Of a DNA stretch of 25,390 nucleotides, positions 6,744-15,800 are shown one piece after another; the first letter of the stretch is position 1; each line of letters starts with the position of its first letter. A program made the translations under genes and the position numbers. Below the pieces are notes generated by a model. That model worked only from the letters and a program-made list of their open reading frames with translations. It was not told where the DNA came from and searched no databases. The stretch covers positions 1 through 25,390 of the forward strand of contig JAISRV010000415.1 of NCBI GenBank assembly GCA_031273445.1. The letters are read 5' to 3'. Source of the DNA: Candidatus Adiutrix sp. (GTDB taxonomy: Bacteria > Desulfobacterota > Desulfarculia > Adiutricales > Adiutricaceae).

Positions 6744-7907
6744 ATGAACAAAACCATCATTCACAACATCGGAACCATCGTCACCGGCGATTATGAAAAA
6801 CCTGTCGCCGAAGGCGACGCCATCTGCGTCGACGGCGGCAAAATCGTCTTTGTCGGCTGGAAGGCGGACGCCCCAAAGCTTGATTATACGGTGGACATCG
6901 ATGCCGTGGGGCTGACCGTCTGCCCCGGCCTGATCGACGCCAACACCCATCCGCCGCTGGCCAACTACCTGCCCTTGTACAAAGCCTACGACTGGGTGGA
7001 CAACTACGCCGGCGCCGGCGTCGCCGGCATGGTCAGCACCGGCGGCTTCGCCTTCCCCGGCGCCGCCGCCGATGCGCCTTCCGCCAAGGCGCAGGCCGTC
7101 TTCGGCAAGTACATGTGGGACCACTACCATCCCTCTTTCGTCAAGGTGCACGATGAATGCGTGATGCTGCAACATGGTCTGACCGAGGCCGACTTCGCGG
7201 AGCTGGCCGCCGCGGGCATCCGCGTAGTCGGCGAGATCGGTCTGAGCGCGGTTAAGGCCCCCGCCGAGGCCGCCCGCCTGGCCGGCCTGGCCAAAAAGCA
7301 CGGATTTACCGTCACGCTGCACGCCGCCGCCCCCGTCAGCGCCGACGGCGTGGCCTACACGCTGGATGAAATTGAGCAGATTAACCCGGACGTCTTGTGC
7401 TGCCTGAACGGCGACCCCACCCCGCTGAAAGAAGACTGGGTGAAACGGCTGGTGCAGAGCGGCAAATACTGGTTCGACTGCGTGTCCAACGGCAACGAGA
7501 CGCTGCTTATAAAGATCGCCGCCTGGGCCAAAGAGGCCGGCACTTTGGGCAAGATGATGCTGGGCACCAACGTCCCCTCCATGTCCGGATTTTCGCCGAT
7601 GGGCCTGTGGATCCAGATGGCGGCCCTCGCCCAGAACGCCGAGGTGGACCCGGCCGTGGCCGTGGCCATGGGCAGCGGCAACGTGGCCCGGCGCTACGGC
7701 CTCGAACACGGCATCCTCGCCCCGAACATGGCCGCCGACTTCATGTTCGCCTCCACCGGCAGCATCATGCCCGACATGCTGAGCACCATCTCCTACGGCC
7801 GGGCGCCCAGCGTGGCCGGGACCTACATCAACGGCGAGGCAGGTCTGGCCAACTGTAAAAATATGGCCCCGCCCAAAAAACGCCCTGTCGTCGCCAGTCT
7901 GGCTTAA
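6744..7907 (+). CDS. Enamidase paralogue with degraded metal site
   Basis: A 387-residue tandem paralogue of the preceding enamidase, identical in length and alignable end to end (NKTIIHNIG start, GEIGLS, PPKKRP end). Three of the six expected metal ligands are changed: the first His of HxH is Asn67 (DANTHP), the fourth ligand His is Cys220 (LCCLNG), and the metal Asp is Asn276 (GTNVPSM). His69, Glu164 and His193 remain. A standard binuclear site is therefore unlikely. It keeps a strong AAGGAGAGG site, sits 22 bp after ena and 23 bp before hnr, and has no frameshift, so it is under selection. It could be a non-catalytic partner forming a mixed enamidase oligomer, a mononuclear enzyme for another ring intermediate, or a regulator. 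Confidence 0.85.
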   Translation: MNKTIIHNIGTIVTGDYEKPVAEGDAICVDGGKIVFVGWKADAPKLDYTVDIDAVGLTVCPGLIDANTHPPLANYLPLYKAYDWVDNYAGAGVAGMVSTGGFAFPGAAADAPSAKAQAVFGKYMWDHYHPSFVKVHDECVMLQHGLTEADFAELAAAGIRVVGEIGLSAVKAPAEAARLAGLAKKHGFTVTLHAAAPVSADGVAYTLDEIEQINPDVLCCLNGDPTPLKEDWVKRLVQSGKYWFDCVSNGNETLLIKIAAWAKEAGTLGKMMLGTNVPSMSGFSPMGLWIQMAALAQNAEVDPAVAVAMGSGNVARRYGLEHGILAPNMAADFMFASTGSIMPDMLSTISYGRAPSVAGTYINGEAGLANCKNMAPPKKRPVVASLA

Positions 7908-7930
7908 GACCGGGAGGCTGAGGAAGAAGA

Positions 7931-9481
7931 ATGGGAAATCTTTGTCGCATCATCACCGATAACTGCGTCGGCTGCGGCATTTGCCGGCGCAACTGCCCAA
8001 CCGGGGCGATCACGGCGGAAAACCGCAAGGCCAGCATCAGCGACGCCTGCGTGGGCTGCAACATCTGCTTTAAAGTCTGCCCCAAGGACGCGGTGGAAAA
8101 AATCGAGGCGACGGCCGGCAACATCCAGTGCGACTGCTGCCCGGTGCGATGTCAGGTGCCCGCGGGCGGCTATGGCGCGTGCCGGCGCTACCGCAACGAC
8201 GGCGGCGAACTGGCGCGCATTGAGCCGCTCAACGTTGTGGACCCAAAGGAAATCAGGGCCGACCCGCTCACCGGCCTGCCTGACCGTCCGCTGATGCTGG
8301 GCTTTGGCGCCGGCACCAATCTGTACTCCACCAACGTGCCCGCCAAGGTCGTCGCCGGGGCCAAGGTCGGCGATTTGGACGTGGTCTCCTGCATCACTGA
8401 GGCCGTCCTCTCTTTCAACGGCGCGCGGGTCAAGGTCGACACCGATGTGAACATCGGCTCCAATGGACAGCCCATCCGCCGTCACGGCGTCATCGTGGGC
8501 TATGTCAACACCTCCGAGTACGGCTCCCATATGCTGTACTTCGGCGGCGCGGAGTTGAACACCGGCCCCGGCGGTTTCATGGTCGCCCGCACCGTCAGTG
8601 ATCTTTTGAACAAGAAAGCCGTCGCCGTCAGCACCGACATGGTCAAAAAACTGACTCTCCAGCATGGAAAACCGCCCATCATAGACGGCGAGTGCGCCAA
8701 GTATATGCGCATCGGCTGCGGGTCCATGGTTTCTTCCGCCTTTGCCCTGCACTGGATGAAGGTCGTGGACGAATGCATCGCCATCGACTACGACGTCACC
8801 GCCAAAATGTCCACTCACACCACCAGCGGCCTGCGCTACGGCCTGCCCGACAGCGGCATCACCCCGGCGGGCGTCTACAGTTCCCCAGGGCGTTGGTTCG
8901 GCGAGCCGGGCGCCGGCTGGGGCGGCTCCAACATCATGAATCCGGAAGATGTTTTTGCCGATGTGGACAAGACGAAAGTCTGGCCCGGCATGCGGGTGGT
9001 CGTCACCGAGCCGACGCTGGAGCGAGTGGCCTATTACGAAGCCGACGCGGACCGTAACTTGGCGGAAAAACCCATTCCGCCCAAGGTGCGGGAGGTTATA
9101 GACCTGATCCACGGCAACTGCGAGCCCTGCCGCTGTAACGTCTCGGTTTGCGCCGGCTTCGGCGGCGGCGTGCGCAACGTCATCTCCAAGGTCAGCCCCA
9201 TTCTGGTCAACAAGGCCCTCAAGGCCGGCAAAGTCATGCTCACCATCTGCGGCCGCCCCGTCCACATCTGGGAGGGCGGCGGCATCACCGCGGAGTGCAG
9301 CGTGGAAGAGTGTCCCGAAGGCGCCTTTTCCTGGGTTCCCACCCCCGCGGGCGTCACGCCGCTGGAGGTCACCATGACGCGCGAGACCTATGAGGGAATC
9401 GGCGGCTATATGGAGGCCATCCGCCCGGTTGAGGAAATCCGGAAGACGGAACGCGCCAAAACAGTTTCGCTGAAGCGCTAG
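7931..9481 (+). CDS. hnr: 6-hydroxynicotinate reductase (iron-sulfur flavoprotein)
   Basis: A 516-residue protein. Residues 10-51 are a bacterial-ferredoxin domain with two CxxCxxCxxxCP motifs (C12, C15, C18, C22 and C40, C43, C46, C50). A Cys-rich stretch follows (CDCCPVRC, then GACRR). The rest matches no common oxidoreductase fold by eye but carries another Cys group near residues 395-405 (CEPCRCNVSVC). The E. barkeri enzyme reduces 6-hydroxynicotinate to 1,4,5,6-tetrahydro-6-oxonicotinate with ferredoxin and has two [4Fe-4S] clusters, one [2Fe-2S] cluster and a covalently bound flavin. The cysteine content here is consistent with that. ATG 7931 follows GAGGAAGAAG. Its product is the enamidase substrate, and the next gene is ApbE-like. 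The assignment rests on the architecture plus the full pathway around it. Confidence 0.9.
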   Translation: MGNLCRIITDNCVGCGICRRNCPTGAITAENRKASISDACVGCNICFKVCPKDAVEKIEATAGNIQCDCCPVRCQVPAGGYGACRRYRNDGGELARIEPLNVVDPKEIRADPLTGLPDRPLMLGFGAGTNLYSTNVPAKVVAGAKVGDLDVVSCITEAVLSFNGARVKVDTDVNIGSNGQPIRRHGVIVGYVNTSEYGSHMLYFGGAELNTGPGGFMVARTVSDLLNKKAVAVSTDMVKKLTLQHGKPPIIDGECAKYMRIGCGSMVSSAFALHWMKVVDECIAIDYDVTAKMSTHTTSGLRYGLPDSGITPAGVYSSPGRWFGEPGAGWGGSNIMNPEDVFADVDKTKVWPGMRVVVTEPTLERVAYYEADADRNLAEKPIPPKVREVIDLIHGNCEPCRCNVSVCAGFGGGVRNVISKVSPILVNKALKAGKVMLTICGRPVHIWEGGGITAECSVEECPEGAFSWVPTPAGVTPLEVTMTRETYEGIGGYMEAIRPVEEIRKTERAKTVSLKR

Positions 9482-9527
9482 CCAGGCGCGAGAGCGACTG
9501 GCCGAAAACGGAAGCAGGGGAGAGGTT

Positions 9528-10406
9528 ATGGCCCAGCCGAGGCCGAAGGGGCGGACTTCAGGACGGGTTTTGGCGCCCGGAAAGGTTTATTTCGACTATG
9601 GGCCGTCCTCCATCGTGGTCATGGCCGACAAGGACGGCGAACCACTGACCGACCTGTGCCGTCGGGCCTTTGACGTCATTGACGCTTCCCTCGCGGAAAT
9701 AGCCGCTGCGCTGAGTTGGTTGCGCCGCTGCCCCGCACAGATCCCCGCCGGGCAGCTAAGCGGTTTGCCGCGCCGGATGCTGGAGGCGGCGCTGGTCGTG
9801 GGCGAGCCGACGCTGACGCCGATGGCGGCCGTCGCGGGCTGCGTCTCCGACGCGGTGGCCGACTGGCTGTTCGCGCAGGGCGCCAGCCGCGTCATAGCCA
9901 ACAATGGCGGCGATGTCGCACTGCGCCTCGCTCCCGGGACATCGGCGAAAATTGGGCTCATGACCAGTCTGTGGGCCGGCCAAGTCGACCAGGCCGTCAC
10001 CATCAAGGCGGAGGACGGCATCGGCGGCGTCGCCACCAGCGGTCTGGGAGGCAGAAGCCTGACGCGCGGCGTCGCGCGGGGCGTCAGCGCCTTTGCGCGG
10101 CGTTGCATCCTTGCCGACGCCTTGGCCACCCATCTGGCCAACTGCTCCTACATTCCGTCTGACCAGGTGTTGACCATGAAGGCCGGCGAGGTGGATCCAA
10201 ACAGCGACATCGGCGACCTTGCCGTAGTCGTCGACGTGGGCCGACTTGATCACAAACTGACGAAACAGGCGCTGCGTCAGGTGGAGCGCGAGGCGAGGCG
10301 ACAAAAAGAGAAGGGCAATCTGATTGCGGCCTGCGCACGCGTGCAGGACGATTCGCTGAACTTTGAAATGCCGGCCGAGGCCTGTGCGCCTGATGGTCAA
10401 GAGTAA
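9528..10406 (+). CDS. UPF0280-family ApbE-like protein, candidate flavin transferase or maturation factor for Hnr
   Basis: A 292-residue cytoplasmic protein with features of the ApbE-like fold: NNGGD at 125-129, TSG at 170-172 and ADALAT at 196-201. These correspond to the GG(D/N), TSG and ADAL(S/T)T motifs of FAD:protein FMN transferases. UPF0280 proteins are related to ApbE in structure but have no established reaction. ATG 9528 follows AGGGGAGAGG, 46 bp after hnr, and the gene ends 13 bp before hgd. Because the homologous 6-hydroxynicotinate reductase contains covalent flavin, a role in attaching that flavin is attractive. This is inference. The protein lacks the lipoprotein signal and periplasmic location of classical ApbE. 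Confidence 0.8.
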   Translation: MAQPRPKGRTSGRVLAPGKVYFDYGPSSIVVMADKDGEPLTDLCRRAFDVIDASLAEIAAALSWLRRCPAQIPAGQLSGLPRRMLEAALVVGEPTLTPMAAVAGCVSDAVADWLFAQGASRVIANNGGDVALRLAPGTSAKIGLMTSLWAGQVDQAVTIKAEDGIGGVATSGLGGRSLTRGVARGVSAFARRCILADALATHLANCSYIPSDQVLTMKAGEVDPNSDIGDLAVVVDVGRLDHKLTKQALRQVEREARRQKEKGNLIAACARVQDDSLNFEMPAEACAPDGQE

Positions 10407-10419
10407 TCGGGAGGATATT

Positions 10420-11307
10420 ATGAAGGTGGGCTTTATAGGTTTGGGAGCGATGGGTCGTCCGATGGCGAAGCGGCTGAGGGGGGCTGGATTTGAGCTGTCG
10501 GTGTATGACGTGATGGCGGCGGCGGCGGAGGAACTGACCGCGCTGGGGGCTGTGGCCAAGTCCAACCCGGGCGAAGCGGCGGCCTCCTCGGAGCTTATCT
10601 GCTTAAGCCTGCCGAACTCGGCGATCCTGAAGGAGGTCATGTTGGGGGAGAACGGGGTGATCAAGTCTTTGGAGCCCGGTTCTCTGGTCGTCGACCTGAG
10701 CTCGGTGGAGCCGCAGGTCAGCCGCCGACTGGCCGAAGCGGTTGAAGCCCAAGGCGGCGCCATGATCGACGCCCCGGTGTCCGGGGGAGTGGTCGGGGCC
10801 GAAAACGGCGCGCTGACCATCATGGTCGGCGGCAAGAAGGAAGATCTGGACAAGGCTCAAGAAGTTCTGAAACACCTGGGCAAGAAGGTTTTCCACGTGG
10901 GCGGCCCCGGTTCCGGGCAGGCCGTCAAGCTGGTCAACAATCTGCTCCTGGGGGCCAATATGGCCGCCGCGGCCGAAGCTTTGACCCTGGGCAAAAAGCT
11001 GGGCTTGACCCCGGAAACCATGCTGGAGGTCATCAGCCAGAGCTCAGGGGCCAGCTATGCCTTGTCGGCCAAGGCCGAGAAGTTTATCTACCCGGGCAGG
11101 TTCGAGCCTGGTTTCGCCGTGGACTTGCAGTACAAGGATTTGGAGTTGGCCGTGAGCACGGCCAAGAGTCTGTCGATGCCGCTGCCGATGGGCAATACGG
11201 CTCAACAGCTTTATGAGATCGCCCGGGCCGGCGGCCGTGGACGCGAAGACATTTCCTCGGTCATAAAATTCTATGAGGAAATGGCCAAAATCGAGGTGCG
11301 GTCCTGA
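10420..11307 (+). CDS. hgd: 2-(Hydroxymethyl)glutarate dehydrogenase
   Basis: A 295-residue member of the 3-hydroxyisobutyrate/6-phosphogluconate dehydrogenase family. The N-terminus has the dinucleotide-binding GLGAMGRPMA motif. Residues 117-123 read DAPVSGG with the substrate-binding Ser121. The catalytic Lys170 lies in GSGQAVKLVNN with Asn174 after it. E. barkeri Hgd, about 300 residues, reduces (S)-2-formylglutarate with NADH to (S)-2-(hydroxymethyl)glutarate. I chose ATG 10420 because GGGAGG precedes it by six bases and the Rossmann motif begins at once. An upstream in-frame ATG at 10363 would overlap the previous gene and add a non-conserved tail. The next gene starts two bases after the stop. 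Tartronate semialdehyde reductase is the main alternative, but the neighbours argue against it. Confidence 0.92.
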   Translation: MKVGFIGLGAMGRPMAKRLRGAGFELSVYDVMAAAAEELTALGAVAKSNPGEAAASSELICLSLPNSAILKEVMLGENGVIKSLEPGSLVVDLSSVEPQVSRRLAEAVEAQGGAMIDAPVSGGVVGAENGALTIMVGGKKEDLDKAQEVLKHLGKKVFHVGGPGSGQAVKLVNNLLLGANMAAAAEALTLGKKLGLTPETMLEVISQSSGASYALSAKAEKFIYPGRFEPGFAVDLQYKDLELAVSTAKSLSMPLPMGNTAQQLYEIARAGGRGREDISSVIKFYEEMAKIEVRS

Positions 11308-11309
11308 TC

Positions 11310-12734
11310 ATGAAAGATTTTGAGGCTATCGTGAGAGAAGAGGGTTTGACTCTGGGCCAGTTGACTTTCGGCGACGTCTGCCGCCTGGCGGGCGAGACCG
11401 GGCGCAGCGCCGGGGAGATCGCCGTTTTGGAAGCGGCCCGGGCTAATAACATCAGCGAGGATGAAGTCGGCGAGGCCATCTGGCGCGAGTTTCAGCACAA
11501 TCTCAGTGCTCTGGAAAAAGGCCTGGCCGAAGACGGCCGCAGTTTTTTGTTCGGCCAAGTGGCCGGCGAATTGAACCGACCCGGCGTGCCGCCGGTAGCC
11601 GGAACGCCGCTGCTGGACAAGGCGGTTAAGTACACTTTGGCCACGCAGGTCGGAAACCATTGCCTGGGCTTGCGTCCCTGCGCCGGAACCGGCGATTCCT
11701 GCCCTTACGCGGGGATGGCCCGGGCCATGAAAGAGGAAGTGGCCGACGAAAAACTGACGGTCAAGGCTCTGGCCATCATGATGAAGATCGGCGTCCTGTT
11801 CCGGGTGGCCAAGACCACCACCGGCTGCAACCTCGAGGGTTACGGCGCGGGAGCGGCCGGCGCGGCGGCGGCCTTTTCCGAAATTTTCGGAGCCACGCCC
11901 GAACAGACCAGCCGGGCGGCGGCGCTGGCCATCTCTCCGACCATCGCTGTGCCTTGCACGCCAAGGGTTATGGTTCCGGGGCTGTGCGCCGCCCACATCG
12001 GCGGGGCCATCATGGTCGGCTGGCTGTCGGCCTGGATGAGCCGCAATTCCAATATCCCGGTGAACGTGCCGGCGGATTTTATGATCGCCATGGCCGCCGC
12101 CGTCCACCCGGTTTCGGGCAAGGAAGTGACGCCGGTGGTCATTAAATATATGGAGCCCTTCTTCAAGGTCAACCCCAAGGTTGAGGACTTCGTCGCCGAC
12201 GAAGTCAAGAGCGCCGACCAGGCCCGTCGGGACGAGATAAGCCGGCTGGCGCAACAGCAAGCTCGGGCCATGGCCGCCAAGGCCGGTTCTATTATAAAAC
12301 CCTTCGGCGACGTGGTGGTGGGCGGCAGCAGCCAGGCCGTGGGTTCCCCGGCCAACACGGCTCGCTTGGCTCACGAACTGGCCAAGGGTAAAATCGCTAA
12401 AATCAAAATTGAGCTTTATCCCGAGCTCTTCGCCCGCCGGGCCATCAACGTTCCGGCTATCATCATGTGCGGCGTCTACGGCGCGTCCACCGAGGACGGC
12501 CAGAGCTACGCCGAGGCCCTGGACAAAGTCAAGGCCGATGGGGTTGAGGTTGAAATACTTGAGGTTCAGGAACACCAGTTGCAGAGGGTTACTCTCGCCG
12601 CCGCCGAAGGCGATTCCATGGCGGCCGCCTTGAACCGGGGCGGAGCCCGGCTGGCGCTGCTGGACGCTTCCCCCAGCCGGGAGGAAGCCCTGTCCGCCGC
12701 CGCGCGGCTGGGCATTGTCGTCGTCGACAAATGA
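11310..12734 (+). CDS. [4Fe-4S] serine-dehydratase-like 2-(hydroxymethyl)glutarate dehydratase
   Basis: A 474-residue single-chain protein related to the alpha subunit of iron-sulfur L-serine dehydratases ([14 protein letters not shown] at 122-135, [11 protein letters not shown] around 170-179). Cysteines at 118, 124, 131, 173, 216 and 226 can supply three ligands of a catalytic [4Fe-4S] cluster. The family removes water from beta-hydroxy acids through the open iron site. In nicotinate fermentation such an enzyme was predicted to convert (S)-2-(hydroxymethyl)glutarate to 2-methyleneglutarate, exactly the step between the flanking genes hgd and mgm. It starts two bases after hgd and its TGA overlaps an ATG that enters the mgm frame. 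A true serine dehydratase would normally also have the beta domain, which I do not see. Confidence 0.87.
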   Translation: MKDFEAIVREEGLTLGQLTFGDVCRLAGETGRSAGEIAVLEAARANNISEDEVGEAIWREFQHNLSALEKGLAEDGRSFLFGQVAGELNRPGVPPVAGTPLLDKAVKYTLATQVGNHCLGLRPCAGTGDSCPYAGMARAMKEEVADEKLTVKALAIMMKIGVLFRVAKTTTGCNLEGYGAGAAGAAAAFSEIFGATPEQTSRAAALAISPTIAVPCTPRVMVPGLCAAHIGGAIMVGWLSAWMSRNSNIPVNVPADFMIAMAAAVHPVSGKEVTPVVIKYMEPFFKVNPKVEDFVADEVKSADQARRDEISRLAQQQARAMAAKAGSIIKPFGDVVVGGSSQAVGSPANTARLAHELAKGKIAKIKIELYPELFARRAINVPAIIMCGVYGASTEDGQSYAEALDKVKADGVEVEILEVQEHQLQRVTLAAAEGDSMAAALNRGGARLALLDASPSREEALSAAARLGIVVVDK

Positions 12735-12748
12735 TTCAGGAGCCGCTG

Positions 12749-14605
12749 ATGCAGGAAAAAACCCAGAAAATAATAATTGAAGACGAAAAAAGCTTGCGGG
12801 CTTTTGAAGACGCCTTTGGCGCGCCCATGCCCACCGTCGGGCCGGACGGCTCGGTCAAGGGCCTGCCCGCGCCGTATCCCCGCATGGTCAGCGGGGCGGA
12901 GCGCAGCGGCTATCGCGTTTATGAACTGGCCAAGCGGGCCAAGGCCACAGGCATTCCCATAATGAACCCCATCCTGGGCCGCAACTCAGCCGAGGAGACT
13001 TATAAGGAAGCCCTTGAAATGTATGCCGTCCCCGAGAAATTGGGGCTGGATATCTTTCACTTCGTCCACGCCGAGGCCACCCGCCATATCGACCCTCTGG
13101 CCGGCCGGGAACTGATCGACCAGTCGCGGGGCAAGGGCGGCATCACCCCCATGGGCGAGCGGGAACTGACGGCCCTGGGCGGCGGCATGCGTCACCCTAT
13201 GCGCATCAACGCCACCGGCGACACGCCGCACCTGTCCATCATCAACGCCCTCATTGCCGGGTTTGACGGCTCCGACATCGGGCCGGTCATTCACGTCCAC
13301 TTCGGCGGCCGGGGCGTCCACGATTACAAGACCAAGGTGCTCAACGGCTTTAAGGCGCTGCAGATCTGCGCGGACAACAACATCTTTTCGCAGACCGATT
13401 CCCACAAGCACCTCAACAACCTCGACGGCGCCGACGGCATGGCTCTGGCCATGTGCCTTCTGGCCGAAGGTCTGGCCGTGCTGGCCGAATTGCCCAGGGA
13501 ACTGTCGGCCATCCAGATGAACGTGGCCGGCATCAACATCCTGGCCGACCTGGCCCTGATGAGGGCTTTTAAGGAAACCCTTTGGAGCGGCTCGCTGATC
13601 GTGGTTCCCGAGACCTTTCAGAGCCCTCCGGGCGACCTCGTCGCCGAGGCGGCCCACTTCGCCCGTATGGCCATCAGCGCCAAGCTCGGCGGCGCGGACT
13701 TCTTTCGGCCCAAGGCGGCCGAATCGGTGGGCATTCCCACCGGCGGCTCCATGGGCAAAGCCATCTGGGGGGCCCAGGACGTTTTCAACCGCACTTGCAA
13801 GGTGACCATCAACGATCCCTACATCGACCGACGCAAGGATGAAATCCTGGCCGAAGCCATGGAAGTGCTGACCAAAGTGTTGCATCTCGACCAGTCCCTC
13901 GCGCCGAGCGATATTGATGAAAAATTCTGGAAGCGGTTCGAGGTCGGGGAACTGATCGACAAAATAGTGGCCGGGGGCAAATCCGGGCTGATGGACGCCC
14001 CCCGGGCCGGCGGCTGGGATCTGAAGCGCCACGTCCAGACCCACCGCGACGAGGACGGCATCCGCCGCTACCTCGACGGCTATTCGCCCTTGGGGCTGGA
14101 CCCGTCCAAACTGACCTTCGCCAAGAGCGACGTCAAGCCCATCATCACTCAAGTCCCGACCCGCAAGCAGAAGATCGTGCTGGCCACGGTCGGGGCCGAC
14201 GCCCACGCGGCCGGCATCAACTGGGCTCGCCAGACTCTGGAGCAGGCCGGCTTCGACGTGGTCTTTCTCCGGGGCATGAATCTGCCGGAAACCGTGGCCG
14301 AGGTGGCCGCCGAAACCAAGGCCGACCTCATCGGCGTCAGCAATCTCCTCGGCCTTGGCCAGCAACTGTTCCCGCGAGTCGGCCAGCGGCTGGCCGAGCT
14401 TGGTCTGCGCGAGCGGATCGGCGTCGTGGCCGGGGGCCGCATTGCCGAAAAGGAAGAAGAGCACCAGTTCTACGAGGATAAAATCAAAAACGAAGGCCCC
14501 GGCTTCATGGGCGTGGACGCCTTCTTCGGCCCCGGCACGGAAGAAAATGAATTCCTGGCCGCCATTGAAAACGCTTTAAATCACGGAAAGGAAGCAGTGA
14601 ACTAA
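12749..14605 (+). CDS. mgm: Coenzyme B12-dependent 2-methyleneglutarate mutase
   Basis: A 618-residue adenosylcobalamin mutase, close to the roughly 614 residues of the E. barkeri enzyme. The long N-terminal part is a TIM-barrel of the glutamate/2-methyleneglutarate mutase type. The C-terminal 140 residues are a cobalamin-binding domain with DAHAAG at 484-489 (His486 is the lower cobalt ligand), GVSNLLG and VVAGGRI, matching the DxHxxG...SxL...GG pattern. It rearranges 2-methyleneglutarate to 3-methylitaconate through radicals. I prefer ATG 12749, seven bases after AGGAG; an ATG at 12731 overlapping the previous stop would add six residues. The stop overlaps the ATG of mii. A MutL/GlmL-type reactivator is encoded two genes downstream. 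Both barrel and B12 domain are on one chain, unlike the split glutamate mutase. Confidence 0.93.
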   Translation: MQEKTQKIIIEDEKSLRAFEDAFGAPMPTVGPDGSVKGLPAPYPRMVSGAERSGYRVYELAKRAKATGIPIMNPILGRNSAEETYKEALEMYAVPEKLGLDIFHFVHAEATRHIDPLAGRELIDQSRGKGGITPMGERELTALGGGMRHPMRINATGDTPHLSIINALIAGFDGSDIGPVIHVHFGGRGVHDYKTKVLNGFKALQICADNNIFSQTDSHKHLNNLDGADGMALAMCLLAEGLAVLAELPRELSAIQMNVAGINILADLALMRAFKETLWSGSLIVVPETFQSPPGDLVAEAAHFARMAISAKLGGADFFRPKAAESVGIPTGGSMGKAIWGAQDVFNRTCKVTINDPYIDRRKDEILAEAMEVLTKVLHLDQSLAPSDIDEKFWKRFEVGELIDKIVAGGKSGLMDAPRAGGWDLKRHVQTHRDEDGIRRYLDGYSPLGLDPSKLTFAKSDVKPIITQVPTRKQKIVLATVGADAHAAGINWARQTLEQAGFDVVFLRGMNLPETVAEVAAETKADLIGVSNLLGLGQQLFPRVGQRLAELGLRERIGVVAGGRIAEKEEEHQFYEDKIKNEGPGFMGVDAFFGPGTEENEFLAAIENALNHGKEAVN

Positions 14606-15738
14606 TGTCGGCACAGAGAAGAATTTTCTGCGTCATCGCCCGCTGCGGCACCAGCAAAGGCATATTCATCAAGGGTAATCACCTGCCTCAGGATCAGGCC
14701 GAGCGCGACAAGACCATCTTGGCCATTTTCGGCGGCCTCGACGTGCGGCAGATCGACGGCCTGGGCGGCGCCGATCCCCTGACCAGCAAGCTGGCCATCA
14801 TCGACCCGCCTTCGCGCCCGGACGCCGACGTGGATTACACCTTCGGCCAGGTCAGTTTCAAGGCCCCGCTGGTGGACTATTCCGGCAACTGCGGCAACAT
14901 CTCTTCCGGCGTCGGCCCCTTCGCCATTGACGAGGGCCTGGTCAAAGCCGTGGAACCGGTCACCACCGTGCGCATCCACAACACCAACACCGGCAAGATG
15001 CTCATCGCCGAAGTGCCGGTCAAGGACGGCTATGCTCAAGTCGAGGGCGACTGCGCCATCGACGGCGTGCCCGGCGCCGGGGCCAGAATCATGCTCGACT
15101 TTGCCGACGCCAAAGGTTCGGCCACCGGCAAGCTGCTGCCGACGGGCCAGGCCAAGGAGATGCTGAAAACTTCGGCCGGGGAGTTCGAAGCATCAATGGT
15201 CGACTGCGCCAACGCCATGGTTTTCGTCAAAGCCTCATCAGTGGGCATGAAAGGCGCCGAAGACCCCAAAGAGATCAATGGCGACAAAGCCTTGCTGGAC
15301 AAGCTCGAAGCCATTCGCGGCGCCTCGGCCGTGGTCATGGGCCTGGCCGCCAGCGAGGAGGAGGCCCTGGCCAAGACTCCGGCCTTCCCCATGATTGCCG
15401 TGGTCAGCGAACCGGTCGACTATGCGTCTTACTCCACCGGGCAAACCGTTAAGGCTGAAGACATGTCCTTCGTGTCCCGGCTGATGTTCATGCAGACGCT
15501 GCACAAGACCTACGCCGGCACCGGCGCCTGCTGCACGGGCGTGGCCGCCTGCATTCCGGGAACCGTTGTGGCCGAAGTGAAAGCCGACCGTCCGGCCTGG
15601 GGCCGGGTCATCAACATCGGCCACCCCTGCGGCCTCATTGATGTTGAAGTTGAAGTCGAAAACGGCGAAGTCAAGCGGGCCGCCTTCTCCCGCACCGCCC
15701 GCCGCATCATGGAAGGCTACGCCATGACCAGGGCATAA
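14605..15738 (+). CDS. mii: 3-Methylitaconate delta-isomerase (PrpF family)
   Basis: A 377-residue PrpF-family protein, similar in size to E. barkeri Mii. The N-terminus has CGTSKG (residues 14-19) that binds the substrate carboxylate. Lys62 lies in PLTSKLAI and Cys96 in DYSGNCGN, positions that by memory match the catalytic Lys and Cys of Mii. The diaminopimelate-epimerase-like fold is duplicated in this family. The enzyme moves the double bond of (R)-3-methylitaconate to give 2,3-dimethylmaleate without cofactors. The start codon overlaps the mgm stop (TAATG), which indicates coupled translation. PrpF-type aconitate isomerase is the family alternative, but the position directly after the mutase makes Mii by far the best reading. 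Confidence 0.92.
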   Translation: MSAQRRIFCVIARCGTSKGIFIKGNHLPQDQAERDKTILAIFGGLDVRQIDGLGGADPLTSKLAIIDPPSRPDADVDYTFGQVSFKAPLVDYSGNCGNISSGVGPFAIDEGLVKAVEPVTTVRIHNTNTGKMLIAEVPVKDGYAQVEGDCAIDGVPGAGARIMLDFADAKGSATGKLLPTGQAKEMLKTSAGEFEASMVDCANAMVFVKASSVGMKGAEDPKEINGDKALLDKLEAIRGASAVVMGLAASEEEALAKTPAFPMIAVVSEPVDYASYSTGQTVKAEDMSFVSRLMFMQTLHKTYAGTGACCTGVAACIPGTVVAEVKADRPAWGRVINIGHPCGLIDVEVEVENGEVKRAAFSRTARRIMEGYAMTRA

Positions 15739-15800
15739 CCCTGGCCCCCCGGATACTTGCAGCATAGGGCTGACGCTTTTGATGGCTGGTCATACGGCAA

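Noticed and set aside
10363..11307. An upstream ATG at 10363 that extends hgd by 19 residues.
   Set aside because: It would overlap the UPF0280 gene by 44 bases, has no ribosome site, and adds residues before the Rossmann motif. ATG 10420 has GGGAGG at good spacing.
12986..14464. A 492-codon minus-strand reading frame opposite mgm, and similar ones opposite hnr (7904-9265) and the dehydratase (11271-12575).
   Set aside because: High GC with G/C at third positions keeps the antisense frame open. The plus-strand products carry clear catalytic motifs and ribosome sites.
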